Source: Campylobacterota bacterium (lineage in GTDB: Bacteria > Campylobacterota > Campylobacteria > Campylobacterales > JAADDX01). From it: DNA of 45,632 nt. The notes below the pieces were generated by a model. That model searched no databases. It was not told where the DNA came from and worked only from the letters and a program-made list of their open reading frames with translations. Within the stretch, counting starts at the first letter, position 1. Every line of letters begins with the position of its first letter. Location of the stretch: NCBI GenBank assembly GCA_013153685.1, contig JAADDX010000083.1, positions 1-45,632 on the forward strand, in the 5' to 3' direction. Position numbers and translations under genes: made by a program. Shown piece after piece: positions 21,127 to 29,804 of this stretch.

Positions 21127-21793
21127 TGCACACCCTTATTTAAAACAACTAAAATGCCTCTATGTAGAAGATGAGGAAATGATTAGAGGCTCTTTTAGCA
21201 AACTATTACAAAAACACTTCAAAGAAGTAATCGTAGCTACAAACGGACAAGAAGGGATCCAGAAATATACCAACGATATCGATATCGTAATTACCGATAT
21301 TAGAATGCCCCAAATCAGCGGTATTGAGATGGTCAAACAAATCAAAGCCAAAAATCCTTTTGTTTTTGTGATTTTTGTAACTGTGCTAGATGATATGAAA
21401 TACCTCAAAGAAGCGATTAATCTAGGGGTTGAGGGATATATTAGCAAGCCGGTGGAATTTAATAAACTCATAGACAAGCTCAATCAACTTGCAGAAATAT
21501 TAGAACAAAAACATAACACCAAAAAACTCTTAACACTCCTTCAAGAGATTTTTGATACACAACCAACACCGATGATTTTATTACAAAATCAACAAATCAA
21601 GCTTGCAAATCAAGCTTTTAGCAAATTATTTAGCGATGTAAAAACGATAGAAGATTTGAATGAATATTTCCATATTGACTATACCAAACAAAGCCAAAGC
21701 ATCACAATCTATTACGAAAACAAAGAGATGTTGTTGAATATCTTTATTAGAAAGATTGATGATACGTTTTGTTTGATTTCGTTTAAAATCTAA
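21116..21793 (+). CDS. Response regulator: CheY-like receiver plus degenerate PAS-like C-terminus
   Basis: LKCLYVEDEEMIRGSF, DIVITDIRMPQISGIEMVKQI, FVTVLDD, YISKPVEFNKLI; C-terminal PTPMILLQNQQIKLANQAFSKLF is PAS-like; no HTH seen. Confidence 0.87.
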   Translation: MRTDAHPYLKQLKCLYVEDEEMIRGSFSKLLQKHFKEVIVATNGQEGIQKYTNDIDIVITDIRMPQISGIEMVKQIKAKNPFVFVIFVTVLDDMKYLKEAINLGVEGYISKPVEFNKLIDKLNQLAEILEQKHNTKKLLTLLQEIFDTQPTPMILLQNQQIKLANQAFSKLFSDVKTIEDLNEYFHIDYTKQSQSITIYYENKEMLLNIFIRKIDDTFCLISFKI

Positions 21794-21802
21794 AGGATTC
21801 GT

Positions 21803-23338
21803 GTGAGAGTATTGTGGTTATTGATGTGGGTGGTATTTTTATTTGGTGCAGATAATAACACCACAATTGAACAACTAACACACAACCTACAATCAATCGA
21901 TAAAAAACTCTATGAGATGGATTTTTATGTAAAGTATGAAAATTACCAAAAATTACTTCAATTACAACAAGCCTTGGAGCTTATCCAAAAAGAGATTATC
22001 AAGCTCAAAAGACACAGACAAACATACAAAATCAAAAAACAACTCGACACTCTCAAACTCAAACAAATCGCTTACAAAAAGCAACTCGAGATAATGAGTG
22101 GCGGTAAAGACAATTTATTTGACGCACTAATTTCCATCTCACCACTACCAAAACCGTTTAGTATAACCAATCCATTTGCGATTTTCAGTGCTATTACCTA
22201 TATCAAAAACATCCACGAAACTATCAAAAAATACGAAGAAAAATACAAAGAACTAGATACGATTATCGAACTACTAAATCAAAAAATGGCTTTATACAAA
22301 AGCCTACATAAAAATTACGCCGATATCTACCAAACTATCCAAGATTTTACTCTCGCTAAGAGTATCTATTACTCAAAGCTTATGCAGCTCAAAACAGAAG
22401 CCAAGCTGTATATCCAAACGATGAAAAATGAAGAAAAAGCACAAATACAAAAGCTTATCACATTAATTATCACCATTTTTATTTCGGTGTTTGTATTTAC
22501 ATTGGTAAAGATGGCTTTTAGGAAATATGCTAACAATCTAGAAAATATCTATCTTATCAACAAAGTGATAAATTTCCTCAATTTCTCCGTAATTGTGTTG
22601 ATTGTGGCGTTTTTTTATATCGATAACGCTACTTATTTGATCACTATCTTGGGGTTTGCATCAGCAGGGATTGCAATTGCAATGAAAGATTGGTTTATGA
22701 ATATTTTTGGTTGGTTTGTAATATTAATTACCGGAAATTTCAAAGTAGGAGATAGAATCAAAATCATACTACAAAATGGGCAAGTAGAAGTGATAGGAGA
22801 TATTATAGATATTACCGCATCAAGGATAGTTATCCACGAAGATGTCACGCTTACAACATTTATCAAAAATAGAAGAGCTGGTAGAATCATATTCGTACCA
22901 AACAATGTCATTTTCACCAATCCAATCTTCAACTACACCCACAATGGTCTAAAAGCTGTGTGGGATGGAATCGATATTACAATCACATTCGACTCTGATT
23001 ACAAAAGAGCGGAATATCTAGCTAGGGAAATTACCAAAAAATATTCCAAAGGATATACAGACATTACTAGAAAACAGCTCAACAAATTAAGAAATGTCTA
23101 CAATATCAAAAATACCCAAGTAGAACCACGAATCTACACCTTCATAGGGGAGTATGGGATTGTGATTAGTTGTTGGTATCTAAACAACTACGCCACACTC
23201 AATCTACGCAGTAAAATTAGTGCGGAAATATTAGAAGCATTTAGAAACGAGAAAAATATCAAAATCGCATACAATACCATCGATATCAAGGTCAAAGATG
23301 AACAACCTTCTCAAACTAAAACATTTATACAACCTTAA
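21803..23338 (+). CDS. MscS-family mechanosensitive ion channel with N-terminal coiled-coil region
   Basis: GTG start; signal-like N-terminus; MscS core GFASAGIAIAMKDWFMNIFGWFVILITGNFKVGDRIKI and VPNNVIFTNPIFNYTH. Confidence 0.9.
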   Translation: MRVLWLLMWVVFLFGADNNTTIEQLTHNLQSIDKKLYEMDFYVKYENYQKLLQLQQALELIQKEIIKLKRHRQTYKIKKQLDTLKLKQIAYKKQLEIMSGGKDNLFDALISISPLPKPFSITNPFAIFSAITYIKNIHETIKKYEEKYKELDTIIELLNQKMALYKSLHKNYADIYQTIQDFTLAKSIYYSKLMQLKTEAKLYIQTMKNEEKAQIQKLITLIITIFISVFVFTLVKMAFRKYANNLENIYLINKVINFLNFSVIVLIVAFFYIDNATYLITILGFASAGIAIAMKDWFMNIFGWFVILITGNFKVGDRIKIILQNGQVEVIGDIIDITASRIVIHEDVTLTTFIKNRRAGRIIFVPNNVIFTNPIFNYTHNGLKAVWDGIDITITFDSDYKRAEYLAREITKKYSKGYTDITRKQLNKLRNVYNIKNTQVEPRIYTFIGEYGIVISCWYLNNYATLNLRSKISAEILEAFRNEKNIKIAYNTIDIKVKDEQPSQTKTFIQP

Positions 23339-23939
23339 ATTTCTTAATGAGGAATACTTCGAAGGGTTTGAGATACAAAACGAGATACAAATCCCAAATG
23401 ATTATGAAGAATTAAAACAACTCGTCTCAAATTGCCGCCTATGTCCTCTATCACATCAACGCACTAACGTCGTATTTGGAGAAGGCAATCTCAAAGCTCA
23501 ACTTATGCTAATAGGAGAAGCTCCTGGTAGAGAGGAAGATTTGCAAGGTAGACCGTTTGTAGGGCGAAGCGGAGAGATGCTTACTAAAATGCTCAAAAAT
23601 GTCTTGGCATTGGATAGAAGTGAGGTGTATATCGCAAATATTATCAAATGCAGACCACCATTTAATCGAGATCCAAATATGGAGGAAATTGAAAATTGCA
23701 AACATTATCTTATCAAACAAATAGAAATTATCCAACCCAAACTCATAGTTACCCTAGGAAGAGTTGCGTTTAGTGCACTTTTAAATGATACGACACCTAT
23801 TACAAAGGCTAGAGGAAAGGTGTATAGTTTTATGGGAATCAAAGTCATCCCCACATTTCACCCTAGTTATTTATTGCGAAATCCATCCAAAAAGCGGGAT
23901 GCTTTGGAGGATCTAAACTTCATCAAAAGATTTTTATAA
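23298..23939 (+). CDS. Uracil-DNA glycosylase, family 4 type
   Basis: LVSNCRLCPLSHQRTNVVFGEGN, LMLIGEAPGREEDLQGRPFVGRSGEMLTKML, YIANIIKCRPPFNRDP, TFHPSYLLRNPSKK. Confidence 0.93.
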   Translation: MNNLLKLKHLYNLKFLNEEYFEGFEIQNEIQIPNDYEELKQLVSNCRLCPLSHQRTNVVFGEGNLKAQLMLIGEAPGREEDLQGRPFVGRSGEMLTKMLKNVLALDRSEVYIANIIKCRPPFNRDPNMEEIENCKHYLIKQIEIIQPKLIVTLGRVAFSALLNDTTPITKARGKVYSFMGIKVIPTFHPSYLLRNPSKKRDALEDLNFIKRFL

Positions 23940-23948
23940 AGATTGCTT

Positions 23949-24569
23949 ATGAGGTTTGATAGATGCAAAAGACTATTTGACAACTTTGATGAACTACAGC
24001 AATTACAAATCCTAATATGCGGTCTTGGTGGAGTTGGAGGATATGCACTAGATTGCCTATATAAAAGTGGTATTTGCAATATTACCGCTATTGATTATGA
24101 TATATTTGAGATACACAATCAAAACAGACAAATCGGTAGTGAATACGTGCATGAGAAGAAGACTGCCGTATTTCAAAAGCTATACCCAAATATACACACC
24201 ATAGATGTCAAAATCACTCCACAATGGCTAGAGGAATTTGATATAGGACAGTTTGATATAGTAATTGATGCAATTGATGATATTCCAGCTAAAATCGCTC
24301 TTATTAAAAAAGCATATCCCAATATAATCTCATCGATGGGAGCGGCAAAAAGGATTGATCCTACCAAAATCGAAATTACCACACTTAATAAAACTTATAA
24401 TGACCCTTTTGCAAAAGTAATCAGACAAAAACTCAAAAATTACAAAAAATTACAAGTCGTCTTCTCATCAGAAATACCGCGTTGCAAAGAGATGGGAAGC
24501 TTTATAGGGGTTACTGCTAGCTTTGGAATGGCACTTTGTAGCAGAGTGATTCAACTATATGGTAAATAA
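23949..24569 (+). CDS. tcdA: ThiF/HesA-type E1-like protein, probable tRNA threonylcarbamoyladenosine dehydratase
   Basis: RCKRLF, ILICGLGGVGGYALDCLYKSGICNITAIDYDIFEIHNQNRQIGS, FDIVIDAIDDIPAKIALI. Confidence 0.85.
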   Translation: MRFDRCKRLFDNFDELQQLQILICGLGGVGGYALDCLYKSGICNITAIDYDIFEIHNQNRQIGSEYVHEKKTAVFQKLYPNIHTIDVKITPQWLEEFDIGQFDIVIDAIDDIPAKIALIKKAYPNIISSMGAAKRIDPTKIEITTLNKTYNDPFAKVIRQKLKNYKKLQVVFSSEIPRCKEMGSFIGVTASFGMALCSRVIQLYGK

Positions 24570-25270
24570 CCTCCTTGCCAAATATATACCAACATCCCCC
24601 CAAGTGTCAAAAACGGAATAAAAGGCAATTCATATTCCTTCTTTTTGTAGATATAATAAACTGCGGGCAAAATAGCTAATATAGCAGATAAAAATATAGC
24701 ATACAAAGCTGAGTGTATCCCAAGCAGTGCGGCTAATGTTGCAAATATCAAAATATCGCCCTCACCCATCGCCTCTTTTTGTAAAATCGCACTTAAATAA
24801 TCCCGCAAAAACACGGCACCTCCCGCAAATAATAAAGCATTTTTGATAGTAGTTATCACATCAACATGACTAAATAATGCAAACGTCAAAGGCACTACAT
24901 TCATCACATAACTAATCGCTTTGTATCTCAAGTCGATAAAACTTGCCACAATCAAACTATAAAAACTCAAAAGAGTGCACAAAGCATACCAACTAATCCC
25001 CTCTTTGTAATACACGCAAACAGTAATAACGGCGGATATTATCTCAACTACAATATATTGGTAGGAAATTGGCATTTTACAATACGCACACTTTCCTCTT
25101 AGTAAGATAAATGATAAAATAGGGATATTATGATACCACTTAAGGGGGGTATTGCATTTGGGGCAGTGACTATTTGGATATACGACACTCTTACCTTGTG
25201 GATATCTAATAATCACTACATTCAAAAAACTCCCGATTATCGCACCAAATAAAAAAACCAAAAAACCCAT
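24551..25270 (-). CDS. Prepilin peptidase (A24 family)
   Basis: FLFGAIIGSFLNVVIIRYP, HCPKCNTPLKWYHNIPILSFILLRGKCAYCKMPISYQY, FIDLRYK, MGEGDILIFATLAALLG; true start at 25270, overlapping the uppS stop. Confidence 0.93.
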   Translation of the reverse strand: MGFLVFLFGAIIGSFLNVVIIRYPQGKSVVYPNSHCPKCNTPLKWYHNIPILSFILLRGKCAYCKMPISYQYIVVEIISAVITVCVYYKEGISWYALCTLLSFYSLIVASFIDLRYKAISYVMNVVPLTFALFSHVDVITTIKNALLFAGGAVFLRDYLSAILQKEAMGEGDILIFATLAALLGIHSALYAIFLSAILAILPAVYYIYKKKEYELPFIPFLTLGGMLVYIWQGGYLPYS

Positions 25271-25938
25271 CAAATACCTCCAAACCTTCGTTCTCTTTTT
25301 TTGTATTGGTTGATGATATCCTCCAACTCCTCTGGAGTAAAATCGGGCCACAAAGTAGATGTAAAATGCATCTCGGCATATGCTATTTGCCATAAGAGGA
25401 AATTACTAACTCGCACTTCTCCACTAGTGCGAATTAGCAAATCTACATCCGGTATATTTGCAGTATCCAAACACTGCACGAAATTCTCCTCACTCACCTC
25501 CAATCCCAAACGACACAGTTTCTTAATAGCACGCAAAATCTCATCTTGTGAGCCGTAATTTAGGGCTAAAATTTGAGTTAATTTAGTAAAGTGCTTAGTC
25601 TTTTCTTTGGTTGTTTGGATCCGTTTTTGGAGTTTGGGGCTAAATTTGGAAATATCGCCTATAACATCGAATTTTACTTCGTTTTTGATATATGTCTCAA
25701 GTTCTTTTTTGAGCCAATTATCCAACAACTTCATCAAAAATTCCACTTCCATCTTCGGTCTTTTCCAATTTTCTGTCGAAAAAGCATACAAAGTTAAATA
25801 TTGAATATCTGGATGATTAGCGGCATATGTAGTGATTTGTTTGACTACATCAGCACCTTTTTTGTGTCCTTCGATTCGTGGTTTGTTTTGTTTTTGTGCC
25901 CAACGACCATTTCCATCCATAATAATTGCTACATGCAT
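25270..25938 (-). CDS. uppS: Isoprenyl (undecaprenyl diphosphate) synthase
   Basis: HVAIIMDGNGRWAQKQNKPRIEGHKKGADVV, TLYAFSTENWKRP, DLLIRTSGEVRVSNFLLWQIAYAEMHFT. Confidence 0.96.
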   Translation of the reverse strand: MHVAIIMDGNGRWAQKQNKPRIEGHKKGADVVKQITTYAANHPDIQYLTLYAFSTENWKRPKMEVEFLMKLLDNWLKKELETYIKNEVKFDVIGDISKFSPKLQKRIQTTKEKTKHFTKLTQILALNYGSQDEILRAIKKLCRLGLEVSEENFVQCLDTANIPDVDLLIRTSGEVRVSNFLLWQIAYAEMHFTSTLWPDFTPEELEDIINQYKKRERRFGGI

Positions 25939-25940
25939 TG

Positions 25941-26663
25941 TTATACCTTTAGATTGAGTAATGAATTTGTCTGTGTGACTTCAAATAATGGTGGAGGAGT
26001 ATCTTGCTTGAGAGTTACATTCATATGCAATTGCTCAATGTGTTTTTGGAGGAAATTTAACGAATTTAAAAACTCCACTATCAAAGTCAAATACAATTCA
26101 TCAGCCAAATAAATCTCCCCTCCTATTGCACCTAGATGTTCAAAATACCCCCAAAATGACAATTTTTGTTTTTTAGTAGGCTTCATTTGAATGATAGCTT
26201 TTGTTTTATCTTTGATAAACAGATGTTTGATGTTTTGATTAAATGCCAAGAACAATTGCGAATAAAACAAAAACTCCTCTTTATTGTTAGCATTTGCTAG
26301 GTGATGCATTAGAAATTGTTTGTATTTTTCGTTGCTTTGTAATGGGTCATCTTCTAATAGATCATCCACACTATAAGTGATACTATCGGGAAATTTCATA
26401 AAAATATTTGGGATTTTATGCAAATTTTTAATCTCTATCTTATCTCCGTGTTGCGTTACTATAGCTTTGTATTGTCTACCTACTTCAAGTGGTGTATATG
26501 AACGTGTCTCTAGCTCTTTATTTCCAAGCTTAAGCAAATATCTGATAGGATTGAGCTGTTTTTTAACCGTGATATTAAGAGGTAAAGTAGCATTAAACTC
26601 CGCTGGCATATTCAAGCGATTGGCTGCTTTTAGAATCTTACCTACTTGCGAGATATCAAACAT
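25941..26663 (-). CDS. Uncharacterised protein, possibly FliK-like
   Basis: Intact ORF coupled to coaBC and uppS; N-terminal PLNITVKKQLNPIRYLLKLGNKELETRSYTPLEVGRQYKAIV and C-terminal GGEIYLADELYLTLIVEFLNSLNFLQKHIEQLHMNVTL resemble FliK layout. Confidence 0.55.
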   Translation of the reverse strand: MFDISQVGKILKAANRLNMPAEFNATLPLNITVKKQLNPIRYLLKLGNKELETRSYTPLEVGRQYKAIVTQHGDKIEIKNLHKIPNIFMKFPDSITYSVDDLLEDDPLQSNEKYKQFLMHHLANANNKEEFLFYSQLFLAFNQNIKHLFIKDKTKAIIQMKPTKKQKLSFWGYFEHLGAIGGEIYLADELYLTLIVEFLNSLNFLQKHIEQLHMNVTLKQDTPPPLFEVTQTNSLLNLKV

Positions 26664-27792
26664 CCAAACTCTCTTTGATAATCTGATTGGCGATAGTAAA
26701 TTTGTCGTTTTGTGATAATATCACCTCTTTATCTTTGCTAATAAAAATCACTTCATTCGTATCACTCCCAAAGTCATTTTTAGTTAGCAAATTCAAACAA
26801 ATAGCATCACATTGTTTTTGGACTAAAGCTTTTTTGGCATACATAAGGGCATTCTCTTCATCCCTCTCAGCCTTAAATCCTATTTTCTTAATTCCATGTA
26901 TGCTTGCTAAAATATCTGGATTTTGAGTCAAATGAAGTGTTAGAGGCTGATTTGTCTTTTTAATCTTTCCGCGAACATATTGTGGTGCATAATCACTCAC
27001 AGCAGCAGCCATAAACAAATACTCACATCGACTCACAAGCTCATCTAAAATTGCCTTAAGTGAAGCTGCGGATGTGTATTTTACAACCTCGATATCCTTT
27101 GGCAAAGATGTATCTTTAGAGGTAACTAAAATAACATTAGCACCTTGTATATACAAAGCCAAAGCCAGAGCATTAGCCATTTTACCAGTAGAGAAGTTAG
27201 AGATATATCTTACATCATCAATCTTTTCTATACTTCCTCCTCCAGTAACAATAACATTCACCCCTTTATATAATCCCGCTGATGTAAGACGCAAAGCTTT
27301 GTAGAAAATATCCTTTACATCCGCCATCTTACCAACCCCCTCATCTTGGCATGCCAGCAAGCCCTCTTGAGCATGAATCACGTTTGGTAGATGTTGCAAT
27401 GCCTTTTGGGTAGTGGGATGTAGATACATATTGGTATTTGCAGCTGGGGCTATTAATACTGGTTTATTACACGCTAGATATACCTGCAATAATAAATTAT
27501 CCGCAATTCCACAATAAAGCTTATTTACGGTATTAGCCGTAGCCGGTGCGATAATAAAAATATCCGCCCATTTTGCGATATCTATGTGATTGTACTCATC
27601 CGCCCAACTCTCGCTTTGTGAAGTGAGGACTTTATTATGTGTGAGAGATTCAAAAGTCAAGGGCGTAATAAAACGACTCGCAGCCTCGCTCATCACCACC
27701 CTCACCTCATCACCGTTTTTGATAAACAATCTAATCAATTCCAACGTTTTATAAATAGCGATACTACCGCTTACTCCAATTAACACATTCAT
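26656..27792 (-). CDS. coaBC: Bifunctional phosphopantothenoylcysteine decarboxylase / phosphopantothenate-cysteine ligase
   Basis: VLIGVSGSIAIYKTLELIR, ITPLTFESLT, HIDIAKWADIFIIAPATANTVNKLYCGIADNLL, ITGGGSIEKIDDVRYISNFSTGKMA. Confidence 0.95.
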   Translation of the reverse strand: MNVLIGVSGSIAIYKTLELIRLFIKNGDEVRVVMSEAASRFITPLTFESLTHNKVLTSQSESWADEYNHIDIAKWADIFIIAPATANTVNKLYCGIADNLLLQVYLACNKPVLIAPAANTNMYLHPTTQKALQHLPNVIHAQEGLLACQDEGVGKMADVKDIFYKALRLTSAGLYKGVNVIVTGGGSIEKIDDVRYISNFSTGKMANALALALYIQGANVILVTSKDTSLPKDIEVVKYTSAASLKAILDELVSRCEYLFMAAAVSDYAPQYVRGKIKKTNQPLTLHLTQNPDILASIHGIKKIGFKAERDEENALMYAKKALVQKQCDAICLNLLTKNDFGSDTNEVIFISKDKEVILSQNDKFTIANQIIKESLDV

Positions 27793-28418
27793 CTCATATC
27801 CTTGCTTAAACGTTTGTTTATGAGGTTGACACTCAATAAAATGATAAAACTAAAAATCAACATTATGATACTATAAACATTTGCCAAATGATAATCCAGC
27901 GTCTCCGTACACTCATAAATCGCTATACTAGCTACTTTCGTCACGCCATCAATATTTCCACCCACCATCAACACCACTCCAAATTCGCCCATAGTATGAC
28001 CAAAAGCAATCACACTCGCACTAAACAAAACCGGCTTGATATTTGGGATAATTACTCTAATTAATGTTTGAATTTTGGTTTTTTTAAGACTATAGCTTGC
28101 CTCTATCAAACTTCTATCAAAATGCTCAATGGCCGCCAAAATTGGATTAAACATAAATGGAAATGAATAAATAACAGATGCTATCAAAATCCCAACAAAA
28201 CTAAACGCCAAATTCGCCCATCCAAGCGTAATTAACAAATAATACCCAAGTACCGTCGGAGGCAATACAATCGGCAATGAAAAAACACTCTCTATAATCG
28301 TCTTAAACTTTCCTTGATAATTTGCCATCACAAATGCCAAAGGCACTGATATAACAAGCAAAATTACAGTAGTTAAAAAAGACAACTTAAAAGAAACAAC
28401 AAACGGAGTAAAATCCAT
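27789..28418 (-). CDS. modB: Molybdate ABC transporter permease, ModB-like
   Basis: LPIVLPPTVLGYYLL, EASYSLKKTKIQTLIRVIIPNIKP, AFGHTMGEFGVVLMVGGNI. Confidence 0.88.
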   Translation of the reverse strand: MDFTPFVVSFKLSFLTTVILLVISVPLAFVMANYQGKFKTIIESVFSLPIVLPPTVLGYYLLITLGWANLAFSFVGILIASVIYSFPFMFNPILAAIEHFDRSLIEASYSLKKTKIQTLIRVIIPNIKPVLFSASVIAFGHTMGEFGVVLMVGGNIDGVTKVASIAIYECTETLDYHLANVYSIIMLIFSFIILLSVNLINKRLSKDMR

Positions 28419-28918
28419 TAGTGTAAAGCTTTTTCTACTTTATTGATATATTGATCTTGTTTGGTAGTCACATCTTGATGAGTTATTTTGGCATATATCA
28501 CAGGCCAAAACAAAAATATCACCATAAATACACCAAACAAAGCAGCCGCTATACTATTTCCACCCCTTTTAGCTAAGCATTGTTTATCTATTGGTTGGTT
28601 GCAGTGTTCTATATCTCTATCAATCTTATTGGCTAACATAAAGTAAAAATAAAATCCAACTAATAAATTTGGGGTAATTAATCCCAACAACAAAAACAGA
28701 TAACTATGCAAAATAAACCCGATTTGCACTAGCAACAAGGAAATAATAATCACCGCTAGGCTTTCTAAATATGCCTTTTTATACAATAAATAAAACCATC
28801 CAAACAAAAATCCATATAGATTAAAAATCGCTTTTAGTTTATTATCCTTCATAAACATCTGCACATACTTAACCTCTTCATCACTCAAAGATGGACTGTG
28901 TATCTTAATGTAATCCAT
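28418..28918 (-). CDS. Uncharacterised membrane protein (DUF2628-like appearance)
   Basis: Amphipathic N-terminus, then KAIFNLYGFLFGWFYLLYKKAYLESLAVI and further TM segments. Confidence 0.6.
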   Translation of the reverse strand: MDYIKIHSPSLSDEEVKYVQMFMKDNKLKAIFNLYGFLFGWFYLLYKKAYLESLAVIIISLLLVQIGFILHSYLFLLLGLITPNLLVGFYFYFMLANKIDRDIEHCNQPIDKQCLAKRGGNSIAAALFGVFMVIFLFWPVIYAKITHQDVTTKQDQYINKVEKALH

Positions 28919-29288
28919 AAAGACTCCTTTTTATATTTTCAACATCATCTTGATTTAATACGCCATTTTGCACCAACGGAGTGATTTTGGCTAAAAATTC
29001 CTCCTTATGTGGAGTTCTGATCTTGGCTATTAAGACGTTTTTTTGATATTCATACTCCTCTTGTGAAATCATACCATTTTTATATAGCTTATGCAAATCC
29101 AACATTTTTCTCGAAAAGCTCTCAGGTGTGGTATTTATCACGTATTCTAACAACAACAAAAACAGCAATGTAAACAAAGGTGAAAAGAAAAAAGCCGCAA
29201 ATGACCAAATCCAAAAACTTCTATTGAACTTTTTATATGCAATTAAACCAACAAACATACATATAATACCAAATGCAATCCACACCAT
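28905..29288 (-). CDS. Small membrane protein with SHOCT-like domain
   Basis: Two N-terminal TM helices, then LDLHKLYKNGMISQEEYEYQKNVLIAKI (SHOCT pattern) and a second LAKITPLVQNGVLNQDDVENIKRSL segment. Confidence 0.6.
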   Translation of the reverse strand: MVWIAFGIICMFVGLIAYKKFNRSFWIWSFAAFFFSPLFTLLFLLLLEYVINTTPESFSRKMLDLHKLYKNGMISQEEYEYQKNVLIAKIRTPHKEEFLAKITPLVQNGVLNQDDVENIKRSLYGLH

Positions 29289-29376
29289 ATCGCCTTTTTT
29301 AGTGTAATTATATCCAAAATCAACAAATAACTCAACAAACTAGCCTTTAGGATTTGAGTTATCTTTACAAATAGAG

Positions 29377-29382
29377 TATAAT
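29377..29382 (+). promoter_or_regulatory. Putative -10 box TATAAT
   Basis: TATAAT 22 nt before the ATG at 29405. Confidence 0.4.
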
Positions 29383-29404
29383 TCTATCAAAAAAGGAGAA
29401 ACAA

Positions 29405-29767
29405 ATGAGAATCGTAATCCCTACTCACGATAACAACGGTTTGGATTCGAAAATGGGTGCTCATTTTGGAAAAGCCAATTATTATACTATCGTAGATGTG
29501 CAAGATGATACTATATCAGATATCCAAAGCGTAGAAAACAAAGGGCATAGTGGCGGATGTTCAAATGCTGTTGCTAATATCTTATCTTTACAACCGGATG
29601 TGCTTATTGTAGTAGGTATAGGACCCAATCCGGCTATGGGATTTTACAAAGCTAATTTGCCGGTATTTGTAGACCAACAAAGCACTAACGTAAAACAAAG
29701 CATAGAAAAGTTACTAAACAACCAACTTCCTCGCGTTATGATGCAAGGCACATGCAAAAGCAAATAA
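29405..29767 (+). CDS. NifX/NifB-family (dinitrogenase iron-molybdenum cofactor-like) protein
   Basis: MRIVIPTHDNNGLDSKMGAHFGKANYYTIVDVQDD, GHSGGCSNAVANIL, VVGIGPNPAMGFYKANLPVF. Confidence 0.85.
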   Translation: MRIVIPTHDNNGLDSKMGAHFGKANYYTIVDVQDDTISDIQSVENKGHSGGCSNAVANILSLQPDVLIVVGIGPNPAMGFYKANLPVFVDQQSTNVKQSIEKLLNNQLPRVMMQGTCKSK

Positions 29768-29773
29768 ATTTGC

Positions 29774-29779
29774 TATAAT
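29774..29779 (+). promoter_or_regulatory. Putative -10 box TATAAT for folD
   Basis: TATAAT 25 nt before the folD ATG. Confidence 0.4.
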
Positions 29780-29804
29780 ACAAAAAAATTTCAAAGGAAT
29801 ATTA

